Assembly (NCBI GenBank): GCA_021648445.1
Contig: JAKISU010000015.1
Location: 1 to 33,653, forward strand
From: Flavobacteriaceae bacterium
GTDB lineage: Bacteria > Bacteroidota > Bacteroidia > Flavobacteriales > Flavobacteriaceae
Direction of reading: 5' to 3'
DNA: 33,653 nucleotides
Position 1 is the first letter of the stretch. Every line of letters begins with the position of its first letter. Both the position numbers and the translations under genes were made by a program. The notes below the pieces were generated by a model, which saw nothing but the letters and a program-made list of their open reading frames with translations, was not told where the DNA came from and ran no database searches. Shown here one piece after another: positions 1 to 7,557 of the stretch.

Positions 1-1
1 A

Positions 2-31
2 CGTATGGGCTTTAAAGCACCAATGAATTAA
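2..31 (+). CDS. Possible C-terminal end of a gene entering from the left
   Basis: In frame 2 the first bases read R-M-G-F-K-A-P-M-N followed by a TAA stop, which looks like an ordinary protein C-terminus. It would converge on the siroheme synthase gene. Nine residues are too few to name a family, and the reading could be chance. Confidence 0.25.
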   Translation, partial: RMGFKAPMN

Positions 32-157
32 AAGGTTTGATTTTTCTATCCCTTTTATTAAAAACAACAAAGGTAAACAACTGTTATATTTGGTAAATAA
101 AAGGTGCATCGAACATTGATTAACTTACATCGAACTCATGTTAATTATATGCTTTAT

Positions 158-730
158 CTATTTTATTAACTCTTTCGTGAGGTTGTTCAATGTTTTAACT
201 TTTGAAGAGAAATCATCTTTTAATTTTTTTCTATAACTATTCAAATTCTCTACTAACTCATTGATGTCTTCCGGGAGAACTTCTTCAAAAAACTGACGTA
301 ACCTCTTAGCCATTGTTGGAGATTTACCATTGGTAGAAATGGCAATCTTTACATTACCTTTAGTTACAATTCCACCTAAGTAAAAATCACAATATTCAGG
401 GTTATCAGCTACATTAACTAATAAATTTCTCTTTTTACAATCATTATAAATCTTGACATTTGTCTCTTTTGAATTTGTAGCGACAATAACAATATGTTTA
501 TCATCTAAATAGTCTAAATGATATCTATCGCCGGTTAGTTCAACTTTATACTTTTTGATTAGAGTTTTAATAGCTTTTGTAAATTTTAACGCCACAAGCT
601 CTACATTCGCGTCAGGACTCGACTTCAGTAAAAATCTTAGTTTTTCTTCAGCAATATTCCCTCCTCCAACAATAAGTATATTGAGGTTTTTAGCTTTTAA
701 AAAAATTGGATATAAATTATTTCTTTCCAT
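158..730 (-). CDS. Siroheme synthase, precorrin-2 dehydrogenase domain (CysG N-terminal / Met8p type)
   Basis: This is a 190-residue protein of the CysG N-terminal family. The family oxidises precorrin-2 to sirohydrochlorin with NAD and may also insert iron, giving siroheme for the sulfite reductase encoded upstream. Visible evidence is an N-terminal Rossmann motif (NILIVGGGNIAEEKL) and the family segment STNGKSPTMAKRLR, which matches the region around the regulatory serine of CysG. The methyltransferase half is absent here and is supplied by the separate cobA gene just upstream. I chose the ATG at 730 because MERNNLYPIFLKAKNL is the normal flavobacterial N-terminus and it follows the cobA stop by 8 bp. 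An ATG at 775 would add 15 residues overlapping cobA. It is the last gene of the sulfate operon. Confidence 0.9.
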   Translation of the reverse strand: MERNNLYPIFLKAKNLNILIVGGGNIAEEKLRFLLKSSPDANVELVALKFTKAIKTLIKKYKVELTGDRYHLDYLDDKHIVIVATNSKETNVKIYNDCKKRNLLVNVADNPEYCDFYLGGIVTKGNVKIAISTNGKSPTMAKRLRQFFEEVLPEDINELVENLNSYRKKLKDDFSSKVKTLNNLTKELIK

Positions 731-738
731 TTTTAATC

Positions 739-1608
739 CTAAACACTTACCGTTTTGTGAATAATTGCCTCGCAAACTGAATCTAATCTTACTCGTTCTT
801 TTACAACTTCTCCAATCACAATAATTGCAGGAGATGACAATTGTTTTTCCGCTACCATTTGACTAATTGTTTCTATAGTACCTATTCCAAATTTTTCATT
901 TTCTGTAGTTCCGCTTTGGATGATTGCAACAGGGGTATCTTGTTTATTTTCTCTTAAAAAAACATTCACTATCTCATCTAACTTCCCCATTCCCATTAAA
1001 ATAACAACAGTTGCTGTAGATTTTGCTGCCAATACCACATCTTGTGATAATTTATGTGATTTTGTTGTACCTGTTATGACCCAAAAACTTTCAGAAACTC
1101 CTCGTTTTGTTAAAGGAATGCCTTGATATGCCGGGACAGCTAAAGCAGAAGATATACCAGGAACCATTTGTGTTTTTATACCAAACTGTTGAACATAATC
1201 TATTTCTTCCGAACCACAACCAAAAACAAATGGATCTCCCCCTTTCAATCGGACAACATGTCCATTACTTTTTGCTCTACTAACAATGAGTTCGTTAATT
1301 TGTTCTTGTTGATATAAATAACAGCCTTTACGTTTACCTACAAAAATAATTTCTGCCTCAGATGAAGCATATTTAAGTAAATCAATATTTATCAGCGCAT
1401 CATATAGAATAACATTAGCAGACTTAATTGCTTTGATCGCTTTTAGTGTTATTAGATCCGGATCGCCTGGTCCTGCACCAACGACTGTTAGTTGCCCCCT
1501 AACCCCCGAAGGGGGAATATCATTCACTTTATCTCTAACAACAGTAGATAAGTATTCGTAATCTATGTTTCCTCCTTTTTTCATCATCATTATTTCCTTA
1601 TTCACCAT
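739..1608 (-). CDS. cobA: Uroporphyrinogen-III C-methyltransferase (SUMT)
   Basis: SUMT uses two SAM molecules to methylate uroporphyrinogen III to precorrin-2, the first committed step to siroheme. Tetrapyrrole methylase motifs are clear: the N-terminal VGAGPGDPDLITLKA loop, GGDPFVFGCGSEE, and VPGISSALAVPAYQGIPLTKRG. At 289 residues it is about 30-40 longer than a minimal SUMT. The excess is N-terminal and includes the segment IPPSGVRG, which is encoded by a GC-rich palindromic repeat (1494-1515). No ATG or GTG lies between that repeat and the VGAGPGDP motif, so the repeat must be translated. Any of four Met codons near 1584-1608 could be the real start. It lies 18 bp after the sulfite reductase gene and 8 bp before the CysG-N gene. 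Confidence 0.93.
   Translation of the reverse strand: MVNKEIMMMKKGGNIDYEYLSTVVRDKVNDIPPSGVRGQLTVVGAGPGDPDLITLKAIKAIKSANVILYDALINIDLLKYASSEAEIIFVGKRKGCYLYQQEQINELIVSRAKSNGHVVRLKGGDPFVFGCGSEEIDYVQQFGIKTQMVPGISSALAVPAYQGIPLTKRGVSESFWVITGTTKSHKLSQDVVLAAKSTATVVILMGMGKLDEIVNVFLRENKQDTPVAIIQSGTTENEKFGIGTIETISQMVAEKQLSSPAIIVIGEVVKERVRLDSVCEAIIHKTVSV
1494..1515 (-). repeat. GC-rich palindromic repeat inside the cobA coding region
   Basis: On the coding strand it reads CCCCC-TTC-GGGGG-TTA-GGGGGC, an inverted repeat followed by a third G-run. The same layout occurs before the sulfite reductase gene (3736-3767) and, degenerate, in cysN (5102-5142). It is in frame and translates as part of IPPSGVRG. Its G+C content is far above its surroundings. 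Confidence 0.7.
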
Positions 1609-1626
1609 ACGTTTTATTCTGCTTTA

Positions 1627-3735
1627 CTAAAATATTCCTTTAGTAGGAATTAATAGTAAATCATTTTTTCTATACACCTTTACTTTATCCAAAAAACGTG
1701 TTGCACTTGTAATATAATTTACAGCAAACTCTCTTGTTGGAGTATGTACTTTAATCTGATATATCAATTCTGAAAAAGGAGTTCCTAAAACTATTTTCTT
1801 ACTAGAAACAAATACTTCATCAAATTGTTTGATAATTCCGGCCTGTGTATTTGTTTGTTTATTTTCCGATAATAACATAGCCTTAGCTGAATTAACCAAA
1901 GAACTATAGGCATGATAAATAGAATCTGAATACACTTCATTATCAAAAGATACTTTGGCATTTTCAATTTTCTCTTCACTTTCTAAAAACAATGTTGCAA
2001 TTAAATCAATCACAACACCCGCACATTCACCAATACCAATTTCTTTTTTATATTTTTCTGCTTCTCCCCAATCAATAAAATCATTTTGACTAAGACTAGT
2101 TATATCTGAAAGATCAGTTAACAACTTATAAAAATACATTTTGCCTTGAGCGAGATAATAATTTAAAAACGTTTTACCTTCCGCATTAGCTTCATAATCA
2201 TTTAAAATACGACGTAAGGCTTCCGGCCCTTTTTTACTTGGTACTTTAACAACTTTATCTGCAAAATGACCCTTGCCATTTCCTAAATTACCTCCACCTA
2301 ACAATACTTGTACTGCAGGAACTACAAAGTTCTCCGGTGTACGAATAGACATTCCTTGAAATCCAATATTTGCCATGTTATGTTGACCACAAGCATTCAT
2401 ACAGCCACTAATCTTTATAACCAAATCTTTATTCTCTAAATATTGAGGATACTCGGTTTTAATAACACGTTCTAGTTCTTTAGCGATGCCTGTACTACTT
2501 GCAATTCCTAAATTACAAGTATCAGTTCCAGGGCAGGCTGTTATGTCAACCGTCTTATTATATCCTGCTTCAACAAAATCTAATTTCTCAAGTTCTGTAT
2601 AAAAAAACTTTAATAGCTTCTCTTTTACAAAAGGTATCAAAATATTTTGTCGCAAGGATAACCGGATTTCCCCTGCCGCATATTTTTCAACTAAATTTGC
2701 TAATAATCTTGCTTTATCTGTATAAAAATCTCCTAACAACACCTTAATACCAATGGCAACATACCCTTTTTGTTTTTGGGGAATCACGTTGGTAGACCTC
2801 CATATATCAAAGGCTTTTTTGTCTTTAATAATAACTCTGGGAACTTTGACTGTTACCGGTATTGAAGCTTGATATTTATCTACTAAAATTGGTACTGATT
2901 TAAACTCTATGGCATCCTGTTCTGCTTCAACTAACTCTTTAAAAGCTGCTACACCAATATCTTTAACTAGGAATTTCATTCGTGCTTTTGCTCTACTTTT
3001 ACGTTCTCCGTAGCGATCAAAAACTCTTAAAACACCTTCCATCAATGGAATAATTTTATCGGAAGGTAAAAAACTATATAACTCTTCTGCATGTATTGGA
3101 CGAGAACCTAATCCTCCTGCCAACATCACTTTAAATCCTCTTACCTCATTTTCAATTTTAGCTATAAACCCCAAATCATGTATGTATGATAAGCCTGTAT
3201 CTTCATCTGATGCTGAAAATGATACTTTAAATTTTCTTCCCATTTCTTGACAAATTGGGTTTCGCAAAAAGAAACGAAATACAGCATCCGCATAAGGAGA
3301 TACATCAAAAGATTCATTGACATCGATTCCTGCAGTTTCTGAAGCAGTTACATTTCGAACCACATTACCGCAAGCTTCTCTTAAAGTAACATCGTCCTTT
3401 TCTAACTCTGCCCAGAGTTCTGGTGTTCTATCTAAGCTTACATGATGTATTTGGATATCTTGCCGTGTTGTAATGTGTAACCGTCCTCTTGAATATTCAT
3501 CTGAAACATCAGCTATACGTCGTAATTGCTTACTCAACACTTTTCCGTAAGGTAATTTAATACGAATCATCTGTACTCCTTCTTGACGTTGACCATAAAC
3601 ACCTCTTGCTAAACGTAGGCTACGAAACTTCTCTTCATCAATTTTCTCTTTATGAAAAAGCTCAATTTTATTTGCCAATTCTATAATGTCATTTTCGACA
3701 ACCGGATTCTCAATTTCTGTTCTAAAACTTTGCAT
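1627..3735 (-). CDS. Siroheme/[4Fe-4S] sulfite reductase with C-terminal HEPN-like domain
   Basis: Residues 1 to about 530 form a complete sulfite/nitrite reductase with two ferredoxin-like half-domains. The siroheme motif RLHITTRQDIQIHHV lies near residues 85-99. The four cluster cysteines are C401 and C407 (ACPGTDTCNLG) and C445 and C449 (SGCMNACGQHN). The surrounding cysH-D-N and siroheme genes make sulfite to sulfide the likely reaction; nitrite is the alternative. A flavoprotein CysJ is not in the window, so the electron donor is unknown, perhaps ferredoxin. Residues about 565-690 are an added alpha-helical domain resembling HEPN (SIYHAYSSLVNSAKAMLL). I see no Rx4-6H nuclease motif in it, so it is probably not an RNase. 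The start at 3735 follows a G-rich Shine-Dalgarno-like stretch that is part of a palindromic repeat. Confidence 0.88.
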   Translation of the reverse strand: MQSFRTEIENPVVENDIIELANKIELFHKEKIDEEKFRSLRLARGVYGQRQEGVQMIRIKLPYGKVLSKQLRRIADVSDEYSRGRLHITTRQDIQIHHVSLDRTPELWAELEKDDVTLREACGNVVRNVTASETAGIDVNESFDVSPYADAVFRFFLRNPICQEMGRKFKVSFSASDEDTGLSYIHDLGFIAKIENEVRGFKVMLAGGLGSRPIHAEELYSFLPSDKIIPLMEGVLRVFDRYGERKSRAKARMKFLVKDIGVAAFKELVEAEQDAIEFKSVPILVDKYQASIPVTVKVPRVIIKDKKAFDIWRSTNVIPQKQKGYVAIGIKVLLGDFYTDKARLLANLVEKYAAGEIRLSLRQNILIPFVKEKLLKFFYTELEKLDFVEAGYNKTVDITACPGTDTCNLGIASSTGIAKELERVIKTEYPQYLENKDLVIKISGCMNACGQHNMANIGFQGMSIRTPENFVVPAVQVLLGGGNLGNGKGHFADKVVKVPSKKGPEALRRILNDYEANAEGKTFLNYYLAQGKMYFYKLLTDLSDITSLSQNDFIDWGEAEKYKKEIGIGECAGVVIDLIATLFLESEEKIENAKVSFDNEVYSDSIYHAYSSLVNSAKAMLLSENKQTNTQAGIIKQFDEVFVSSKKIVLGTPFSELIYQIKVHTPTREFAVNYITSATRFLDKVKVYRKNDLLLIPTKGIF

Positions 3736-3767
3736 AAGCCCCTCCCGACCTCCCCAAAGGGGAGGAG
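3736..3767 (-). repeat. Palindromic GC-rich repeat directly before the sulfite reductase start codon
   Basis: CCTCCCC-AAA-GGGGAGG is a perfect 7-3-7 inverted repeat (3749-3765). On the coding strand it is followed by TCGGGAGGGGCTT and then the ATG. The distal G-run therefore sits where a ribosome binding site would be. It belongs to the same family as 1494-1515 and 5102-5142. Confidence 0.75.
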
Positions 3768-3864
3768 TACTTTACAGGATATTTTTAGGTTAAACTTCTA
3801 TTTTTAATTCTCTAAAATTTATTTTTACATAAAAGCGAGATACTTCTCACTTTGTGATTAGGGT

Positions 3865-5202
3865 TTATTGGATAAATCCTACACCTACAGTATTGTTTGA
3901 TTGCATATCAATTAAAATAAAAGAACCATTTGTTCTATGATTTTTAAAAACGTCATAGAAAATAGGTTTGTTTAACTTAAAAGTAACGGAAGCAATATCA
4001 TTGATTCCTAAACCGTTTACATCAGGATTAATACCTGAGTAATCAGGGTTTATTACATGATGAATCGTATCTACTTTTGCTAATACTTTATTGACACCAT
4101 GTTGTAATACATATTTTTCTCCTATGAATAATTTTTTAGAATCCATCCATGATACTGTAGCAGTAAACTGTTTGTTAATTGTTGGCAAATCATTGACCTT
4201 AACAATCATATCACCTCTACTTATATTAATATTATCTTCCAGCGTAATTGTTACCGATGACCTTCTTGAAGCAGTTTGATATTTTTTATCATAAAAATAA
4301 ATTTCTTTAATTTTTGATTTTGTTTGAGATGGTAATACTACAATTTCATCCCCAACATTTAATTCTCCTCCATATACTTTACCTGCATAGCCTCTATAAT
4401 CATGAAATTCATTTGTTTTAGGCCGAATTATATATTGTATAGGGAATCTTGGCGTACCTCTATTATAAATATCCTGATTGTCTATAATTTCTAGATGCTC
4501 TAATAATGTCTGACCTTGATACCAAGGTGTATGATTAGACTTATTTACAACGTTATCGCCTTTTAATGCACTAACAGGAATAAATGTAATTTTTTGATCT
4601 TGATAATCTCTTTTAGACATTAATTCCTGAAAATCAGCTTTTATAGCATTATATTTTTCTTCAGAAAAATCAACTAAATCCATTTTATTAATAGCCACAA
4701 TTACTTCCTTTATTCTCAATAAATTATTGATGAAAAAATGACGATTTGTTTGTTCAATTACCCCTTTTCTGGCATCAATTAATATAATTGCTGCTTGTGA
4801 AGTTGATGCTCCTGTAACCATGTTTCGTGTGTATTCAATATGACCCGGAGTATCTGCTATGATATAACTCTTTGTTTTGGTTGAGAAATAAATATGTGCA
4901 ACGTCTATAGTAATACCCTGTTCTCTTTCTGCTACCAAACCATCTGTTGCTAACGAAAAATCTAAATAATCATAGCCTTTTTGTTTGCTGGTTTTTTCTA
5001 TTGCTTCTAACTTATCTGTAGTTAATGATTTGGTATCATATAAAATTCTACCTATTAAGGTGCTTTTACCATCATCTACACTTCCTGCGGTTGCAATTTT
5101 TAGAAGCCCCATCTCAACCTTATCCTTTGAGGTAGGGAGGTTAATATAATGCCCTTTTTTAGTACTTTTTTTTATTTTAATACTTTCTTTTAAATCATTC
5201 AT
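3865..5202 (-). CDS. cysN: Sulfate adenylyltransferase subunit 1 (GTPase)
   Basis: CysN is the GTPase subunit of ATP sulfurylase; GTP hydrolysis drives formation of APS from ATP and sulfate by CysD. GTPase motifs are AGSVDDGKST (P-loop, residues 39-48), DTPGH (G3) and NKMD (G4), followed by the EF-Tu-like beta-barrel domains. The length is 445 residues and it ends after the third domain, so no APS kinase (CysC) domain is fused. I chose ATG 5202, 46 bp after the cysD stop; an upstream start at 5319 would overlap cysD by more than 70 bp. The P-loop begins about 30 residues later than usual. The extra N-terminus includes NLPTSKDKVEMG, encoded by a degenerate copy of the operon's palindromic repeat. 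An ATG inside that repeat, giving MGLLKIATAGS, is an alternative start resembling shorter homologues. Confidence 0.93.
   Translation of the reverse strand: MNDLKESIKIKKSTKKGHYINLPTSKDKVEMGLLKIATAGSVDDGKSTLIGRILYDTKSLTTDKLEAIEKTSKQKGYDYLDFSLATDGLVAEREQGITIDVAHIYFSTKTKSYIIADTPGHIEYTRNMVTGASTSQAAIILIDARKGVIEQTNRHFFINNLLRIKEVIVAINKMDLVDFSEEKYNAIKADFQELMSKRDYQDQKITFIPVSALKGDNVVNKSNHTPWYQGQTLLEHLEIIDNQDIYNRGTPRFPIQYIIRPKTNEFHDYRGYAGKVYGGELNVGDEIVVLPSQTKSKIKEIYFYDKKYQTASRRSSVTITLEDNINISRGDMIVKVNDLPTINKQFTATVSWMDSKKLFIGEKYVLQHGVNKVLAKVDTIHHVINPDYSGINPDVNGLGINDIASVTFKLNKPIFYDVFKNHRTNGSFILIDMQSNNTVGVGFIQ
5102..5142 (-). repeat. Degenerate palindromic repeat inside the 5' end of cysN
   Basis: The coding strand carries CCTCAAAGGATAAGGT followed by TGAGATGGGGCTT. 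It aligns without large gaps to the repeat before the sulfite reductase gene (CCTC...AGGT.G.GA.GGGGCTT). It is translated as part of NLPTSKDKVEMG, between the chosen start and the P-loop. Confidence 0.5.
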
Positions 5203-5248
5203 AATTATTATTTTAAGTAGAGTATTCCCTTTTGGGAGAAGAAGCTTT

Positions 5249-6154
5249 TTAAAAGTATCCTTGTTGTTTACGCTTTTCCATAGCTGCTTCTGAGCGTTTA
5301 TCATCGATACGTGCACCACGTTCTGAAATTGTTGAAACTCTTATTTCTTTAACAACCGTTGCGACATCAGACGCTTCAGAAAATACAGCTGCTGTACAAC
5401 TCATATCTCCAACAGTTCTAAACCGAACTACTTTTTCTAAGATCTCTTCACTTTCGTCTCTATATACAATGCCATCCTTTACAGACCAAATTAACCCATC
5501 TCTTAAAAATATTTGTCTTTTGTGCGCAAAGTAGATGGATGGAATTTCAATATCTTCTTTTTCTATATACGACCAAACATCTAACTCAGTCCAGTTTGAA
5601 ATAGGAAATACTCGAACGTTTTGCCCTAATTCTATCTGACCATTCAACATGTCAAACAATTCAGGACGTTGATTTTTTTCATCCCATTGTCCAAAATCAT
5701 CACGAACAGAAAAAATACGTTCTTTTGCTCTTGCTTTCTCTTCATCACGTCTGGCGCCACCAATACAAGCATCAAATTTAAATTCTGCTATTGCATCTAA
5801 TAAAGTAGTAGTTTGCAAGGCATTTCTACTTGCATATTTACCAGATTCTTCCTTTACTTTACCTTCATCAATCGAATCTTGAACATTTCTTACAATTAAT
5901 TCTAAATCTAATTCTTTTACTAATCGATCTCTAAATTCAATAGTTTCAGGAAAGTTATGCCCCGTATCTATATGCATTAAAGGAAACGGAATCTTTGCCG
6001 GATAAAACGCTTTTTGAGCTAATCTTACTAGTGTAATTGAATCTTTTCCTCCAGAAAATAATAATACAGGTTTTTCAAACTGTGCTGCTACTTCTCTAAT
6101 AATGTAAATAGCTTCATTTTCTAATGGATTTATATGTGACGTATTTTTTTCCAT
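5249..6154 (-). CDS. cysD: Sulfate adenylyltransferase subunit 2
   Basis: CysD is the catalytic subunit of ATP sulfurylase and a PP-loop ATP pyrophosphatase-type enzyme. The PP-loop SGGKDS is at residues 34-39. Family segments follow: HIDTGHNFPE, GGARRDEEKARAKERIFS, FPISNWTELDVW and FRTVGDMSCTAAV. The C-terminus ERGARIDDKRSEAAMEKRKQQGYF is canonical. I chose ATG 6154 (301 residues, the usual length), 10 bp after the cysH stop and behind a purine-rich AGAAAATAGAG. An in-frame ATG at 6181 would overlap cysH. It sits between cysH and cysN in one transcription unit. Confidence 0.95.
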   Translation of the reverse strand: MEKNTSHINPLENEAIYIIREVAAQFEKPVLLFSGGKDSITLVRLAQKAFYPAKIPFPLMHIDTGHNFPETIEFRDRLVKELDLELIVRNVQDSIDEGKVKEESGKYASRNALQTTTLLDAIAEFKFDACIGGARRDEEKARAKERIFSVRDDFGQWDEKNQRPELFDMLNGQIELGQNVRVFPISNWTELDVWSYIEKEDIEIPSIYFAHKRQIFLRDGLIWSVKDGIVYRDESEEILEKVVRFRTVGDMSCTAAVFSEASDVATVVKEIRVSTISERGARIDDKRSEAAMEKRKQQGYF

Positions 6155-6164
6155 CTCTATTTTC

Positions 6165-6794
6165 TTATATATGTAATCCACATTCTCTATTTTCTAGTAC
6201 TTTGGTTGGATCAAAATACTTGAGTTCATTTGGTAAATTATTATCTTCTAAATACTTATCTAAATCAGTATCAGAATAATAATAAAACGGACTCACCTTT
6301 AAAATTCCATCAGCACTTTTAGATACTATATCTATACTATCTCTAAAGGCAGTTTGCCCTTTGCGCAGATTTGTAAACCAAACACCTGGTTTGTGTACTG
6401 CCATTGCACGTTTAAAGGGTTCTAGCTTTACTTGTTTAGTAAAAGTTTTATGTTTAGGATCATCTACATGAGGTAATCCCAACATTACATCTCTATATGC
6501 TGTAGTTTGTTTTGGCACATAAATATCAATATTCAGTTGCAAAGATTCAATCATGCTATTTGCAAACTTATAAGTGTCAGGTGTATTATAACCTGTATCG
6601 CACCAAACGACATTAATGTCCTCTCTAGCCGTTGTAACCGCATGAATTATCGCAGCAGAATATGGACCAAAGTTGGTTGTAAGAATTGGTTTTTTTGCCA
6701 TTATAAGCGCCCATTTTACAATATCTATTGGAGATTTATCTCTTAAGTCTTCATTTACTTTATCAATTTCTATTTTCTCTGTTATTAAATTCAT
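6165..6794 (-). CDS. cysH: Phosphoadenylyl-sulfate (PAPS) reductase family protein
   Basis: CysH reduces PAPS or APS to sulfite using thioredoxin or glutaredoxin. The 209-residue protein shows the PP-loop-like fold (TTNFGPYSAAIIHAVT), WCDTGYNTPDTYKFA, FTNLRKGQTAFR and the C-terminal catalytic motif ENRECGLHI with the active cysteine at 205. The paired cysteines that bind [4Fe-4S] in APS reductases are absent, so it looks like the PAPS type. No APS kinase is encoded in this window. I chose ATG 6794, which overlaps the DUF2061 stop codon as TAATG and follows AUGGGGA-like purines. This start implies translational coupling. Confidence 0.92.
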   Translation of the reverse strand: MNLITEKIEIDKVNEDLRDKSPIDIVKWALIMAKKPILTTNFGPYSAAIIHAVTTAREDINVVWCDTGYNTPDTYKFANSMIESLQLNIDIYVPKQTTAYRDVMLGLPHVDDPKHKTFTKQVKLEPFKRAMAVHKPGVWFTNLRKGQTAFRDSIDIVSKSADGILKVSPFYYYSDTDLDKYLEDNNLPNELKYFDPTKVLENRECGLHI

Positions 6795-7048
6795 TATTTT
6801 CCCCATTTTATAGTATTCCATATTCTTTCATGAAAAAAGTACAATACCATTTTTGTTACTAATTCTATTGCTCCTATTGTAAAAGCAATCGTTAAAGCAC
6901 CTGTAATCAACCATGATATTAAAACAGTGTCAAGTGTTCCTATAATTCTCCAACTTATAGTTTTAACAAGACTACGCTTGACTTTCTCTTCTGCCTTAGT
7001 TTTTGTTTTATGTCTAAATTTAGAATTTAGTACGGTGTCGATTATCAT
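6794..7048 (-). CDS. DUF2061 small membrane protein
   Basis: This is an 84-residue protein with two predicted membrane segments (about 35-55 and 55-75). It carries the DUF2061 signature: KTISWRIIGTLDTVLISWLITG near the N-terminus and KMVLYFFHERIWNTIKWG at the end. The biochemical function is unknown. It is the first gene after the promoter at 7096-7126 and overlaps cysH by one base (TAATG). It therefore belongs to the sulfate operon, and a role in sulfate or sulfite handling at the membrane is possible but only inferred from position. Confidence 0.85.
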   Translation of the reverse strand: MIIDTVLNSKFRHKTKTKAEEKVKRSLVKTISWRIIGTLDTVLISWLITGALTIAFTIGAIELVTKMVLYFFHERIWNTIKWGK

Positions 7049-7079
7049 AACAATACATTATCCTTATTGTCCTATCGGA

Positions 7080-7094
7080 ATACTAGATTAGTAT
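7080..7094. promoter_or_regulatory. Candidate Rrf2 operator at the cys promoter
   Basis: ATACTA-GAT-TAGTAT is a perfect 6-3-6 inverted repeat covering the predicted transcription start of the cys operon. Its core TACTA-N3-TAGTA recurs only once more that I can find, immediately before the Rrf2 gene (7558-7576). Its placement fits a repressor site. Confidence 0.6.
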
Positions 7095-7095
7095 A

Positions 7096-7126
7096 CAAAT
7101 GTATGTTATTTATTTACATGACCAAA
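7096..7126 (-). promoter_or_regulatory. Bacteroidetes promoter of the cys operon
   Basis: On the minus strand, TTTG (7126-7123) is followed by exactly 19 bases and then TACATTTG (7103-7096). This matches the Bacteroidetes TTTG-N19-TAnnTTTG consensus with no mismatch. The start site should lie near 7090, about 40 bases before the DUF2061 ATG. Confidence 0.75.
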
Positions 7127-7147
7127 CAGAAAAATCAAAAAAATATG

Positions 7148-7555
7148 TTAAATTAAATCTGCCAACGATTTATTATTAAAAATATGTAGTGAACTATCTC
7201 TAACTTCTATCATCAAATTGTGGACTGCACAAGCTTTTTCATCAGGGCAATCATCACATTTTTCATAAAAATTTAAACTCACACAAGGTACCATCGCAAT
7301 TGGGCCTTCCAATATTCTCATTACGGAAGACATCTTTACATCCTTAGAATCTTTTAAAAGATAGTAACCTCCTCCTTTGCCCTTTTTTGATCCTAAAAAT
7401 CCATTTTTACGAAGTGTTAATAATATACTTTCTAAAAACTTTTGCGAAATGTTCTCACTTTTAGCAATAGTTGCAATTTGAACTGGCGTATTATTTTCTT
7501 GTCTTGCTAGATAAGTCAATGCCTTAATTCCGTATTTTGTTTTCTTAGAGATCAT
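7148..7555 (-). CDS. Rrf2-family transcriptional regulator
   Basis: This 135-residue protein has a winged helix-turn-helix at residues 1-65 (TKYGIKALTYLA, ISQKFLESILLTLRKNGFLGSKKGKGGGY), typical of the Rrf2/IscR/CymR family. Family members sense Fe-S status, redox state or cysteine metabolism. Four cysteines (C91, C100, C103, C109 in PCVSLNFYEKCDDCPDEKAC) lie where IscR holds its cluster ligands, with different spacing. A cofactor or redox sensing is therefore plausible. It lies between metZ and the cys operon on the same strand. A perfect palindrome abuts its start codon and a related one lies at the cys promoter, suggesting autoregulation and control of sulfate assimilation. Confidence 0.9.
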   Translation of the reverse strand: MISKKTKYGIKALTYLARQENNTPVQIATIAKSENISQKFLESILLTLRKNGFLGSKKGKGGGYYLLKDSKDVKMSSVMRILEGPIAMVPCVSLNFYEKCDDCPDEKACAVHNLMIEVRDSSLHIFNNKSLADLI

Positions 7556-7557
7556 AA

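Noticed and set aside
107-148. CATCGAAC repeated 21 bases apart near the left edge
   Set aside because: Only 8 bases are exact and the flanking similarity needs gaps. It is too short to call a repeat array, CRISPR or operator.
1627-2040. HEPN-like C-terminus of the sulfite reductase as a toxin or separate gene
   Set aside because: It is in frame with no internal start or ribosome binding site favouring a separate product, and the RNase motif is not visible.
4091-4279. Short plus-strand and opposite-frame ORFs lying over cysN and other genes
   Set aside because: They overlap strongly conserved coding sequence, have no family features or ribosome binding sites, and are frame shadows.
3865-5202. 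CysN fused to an APS kinase (CysNC)
   Set aside because: The protein ends after the third EF-Tu-like domain; no second P-loop follows.
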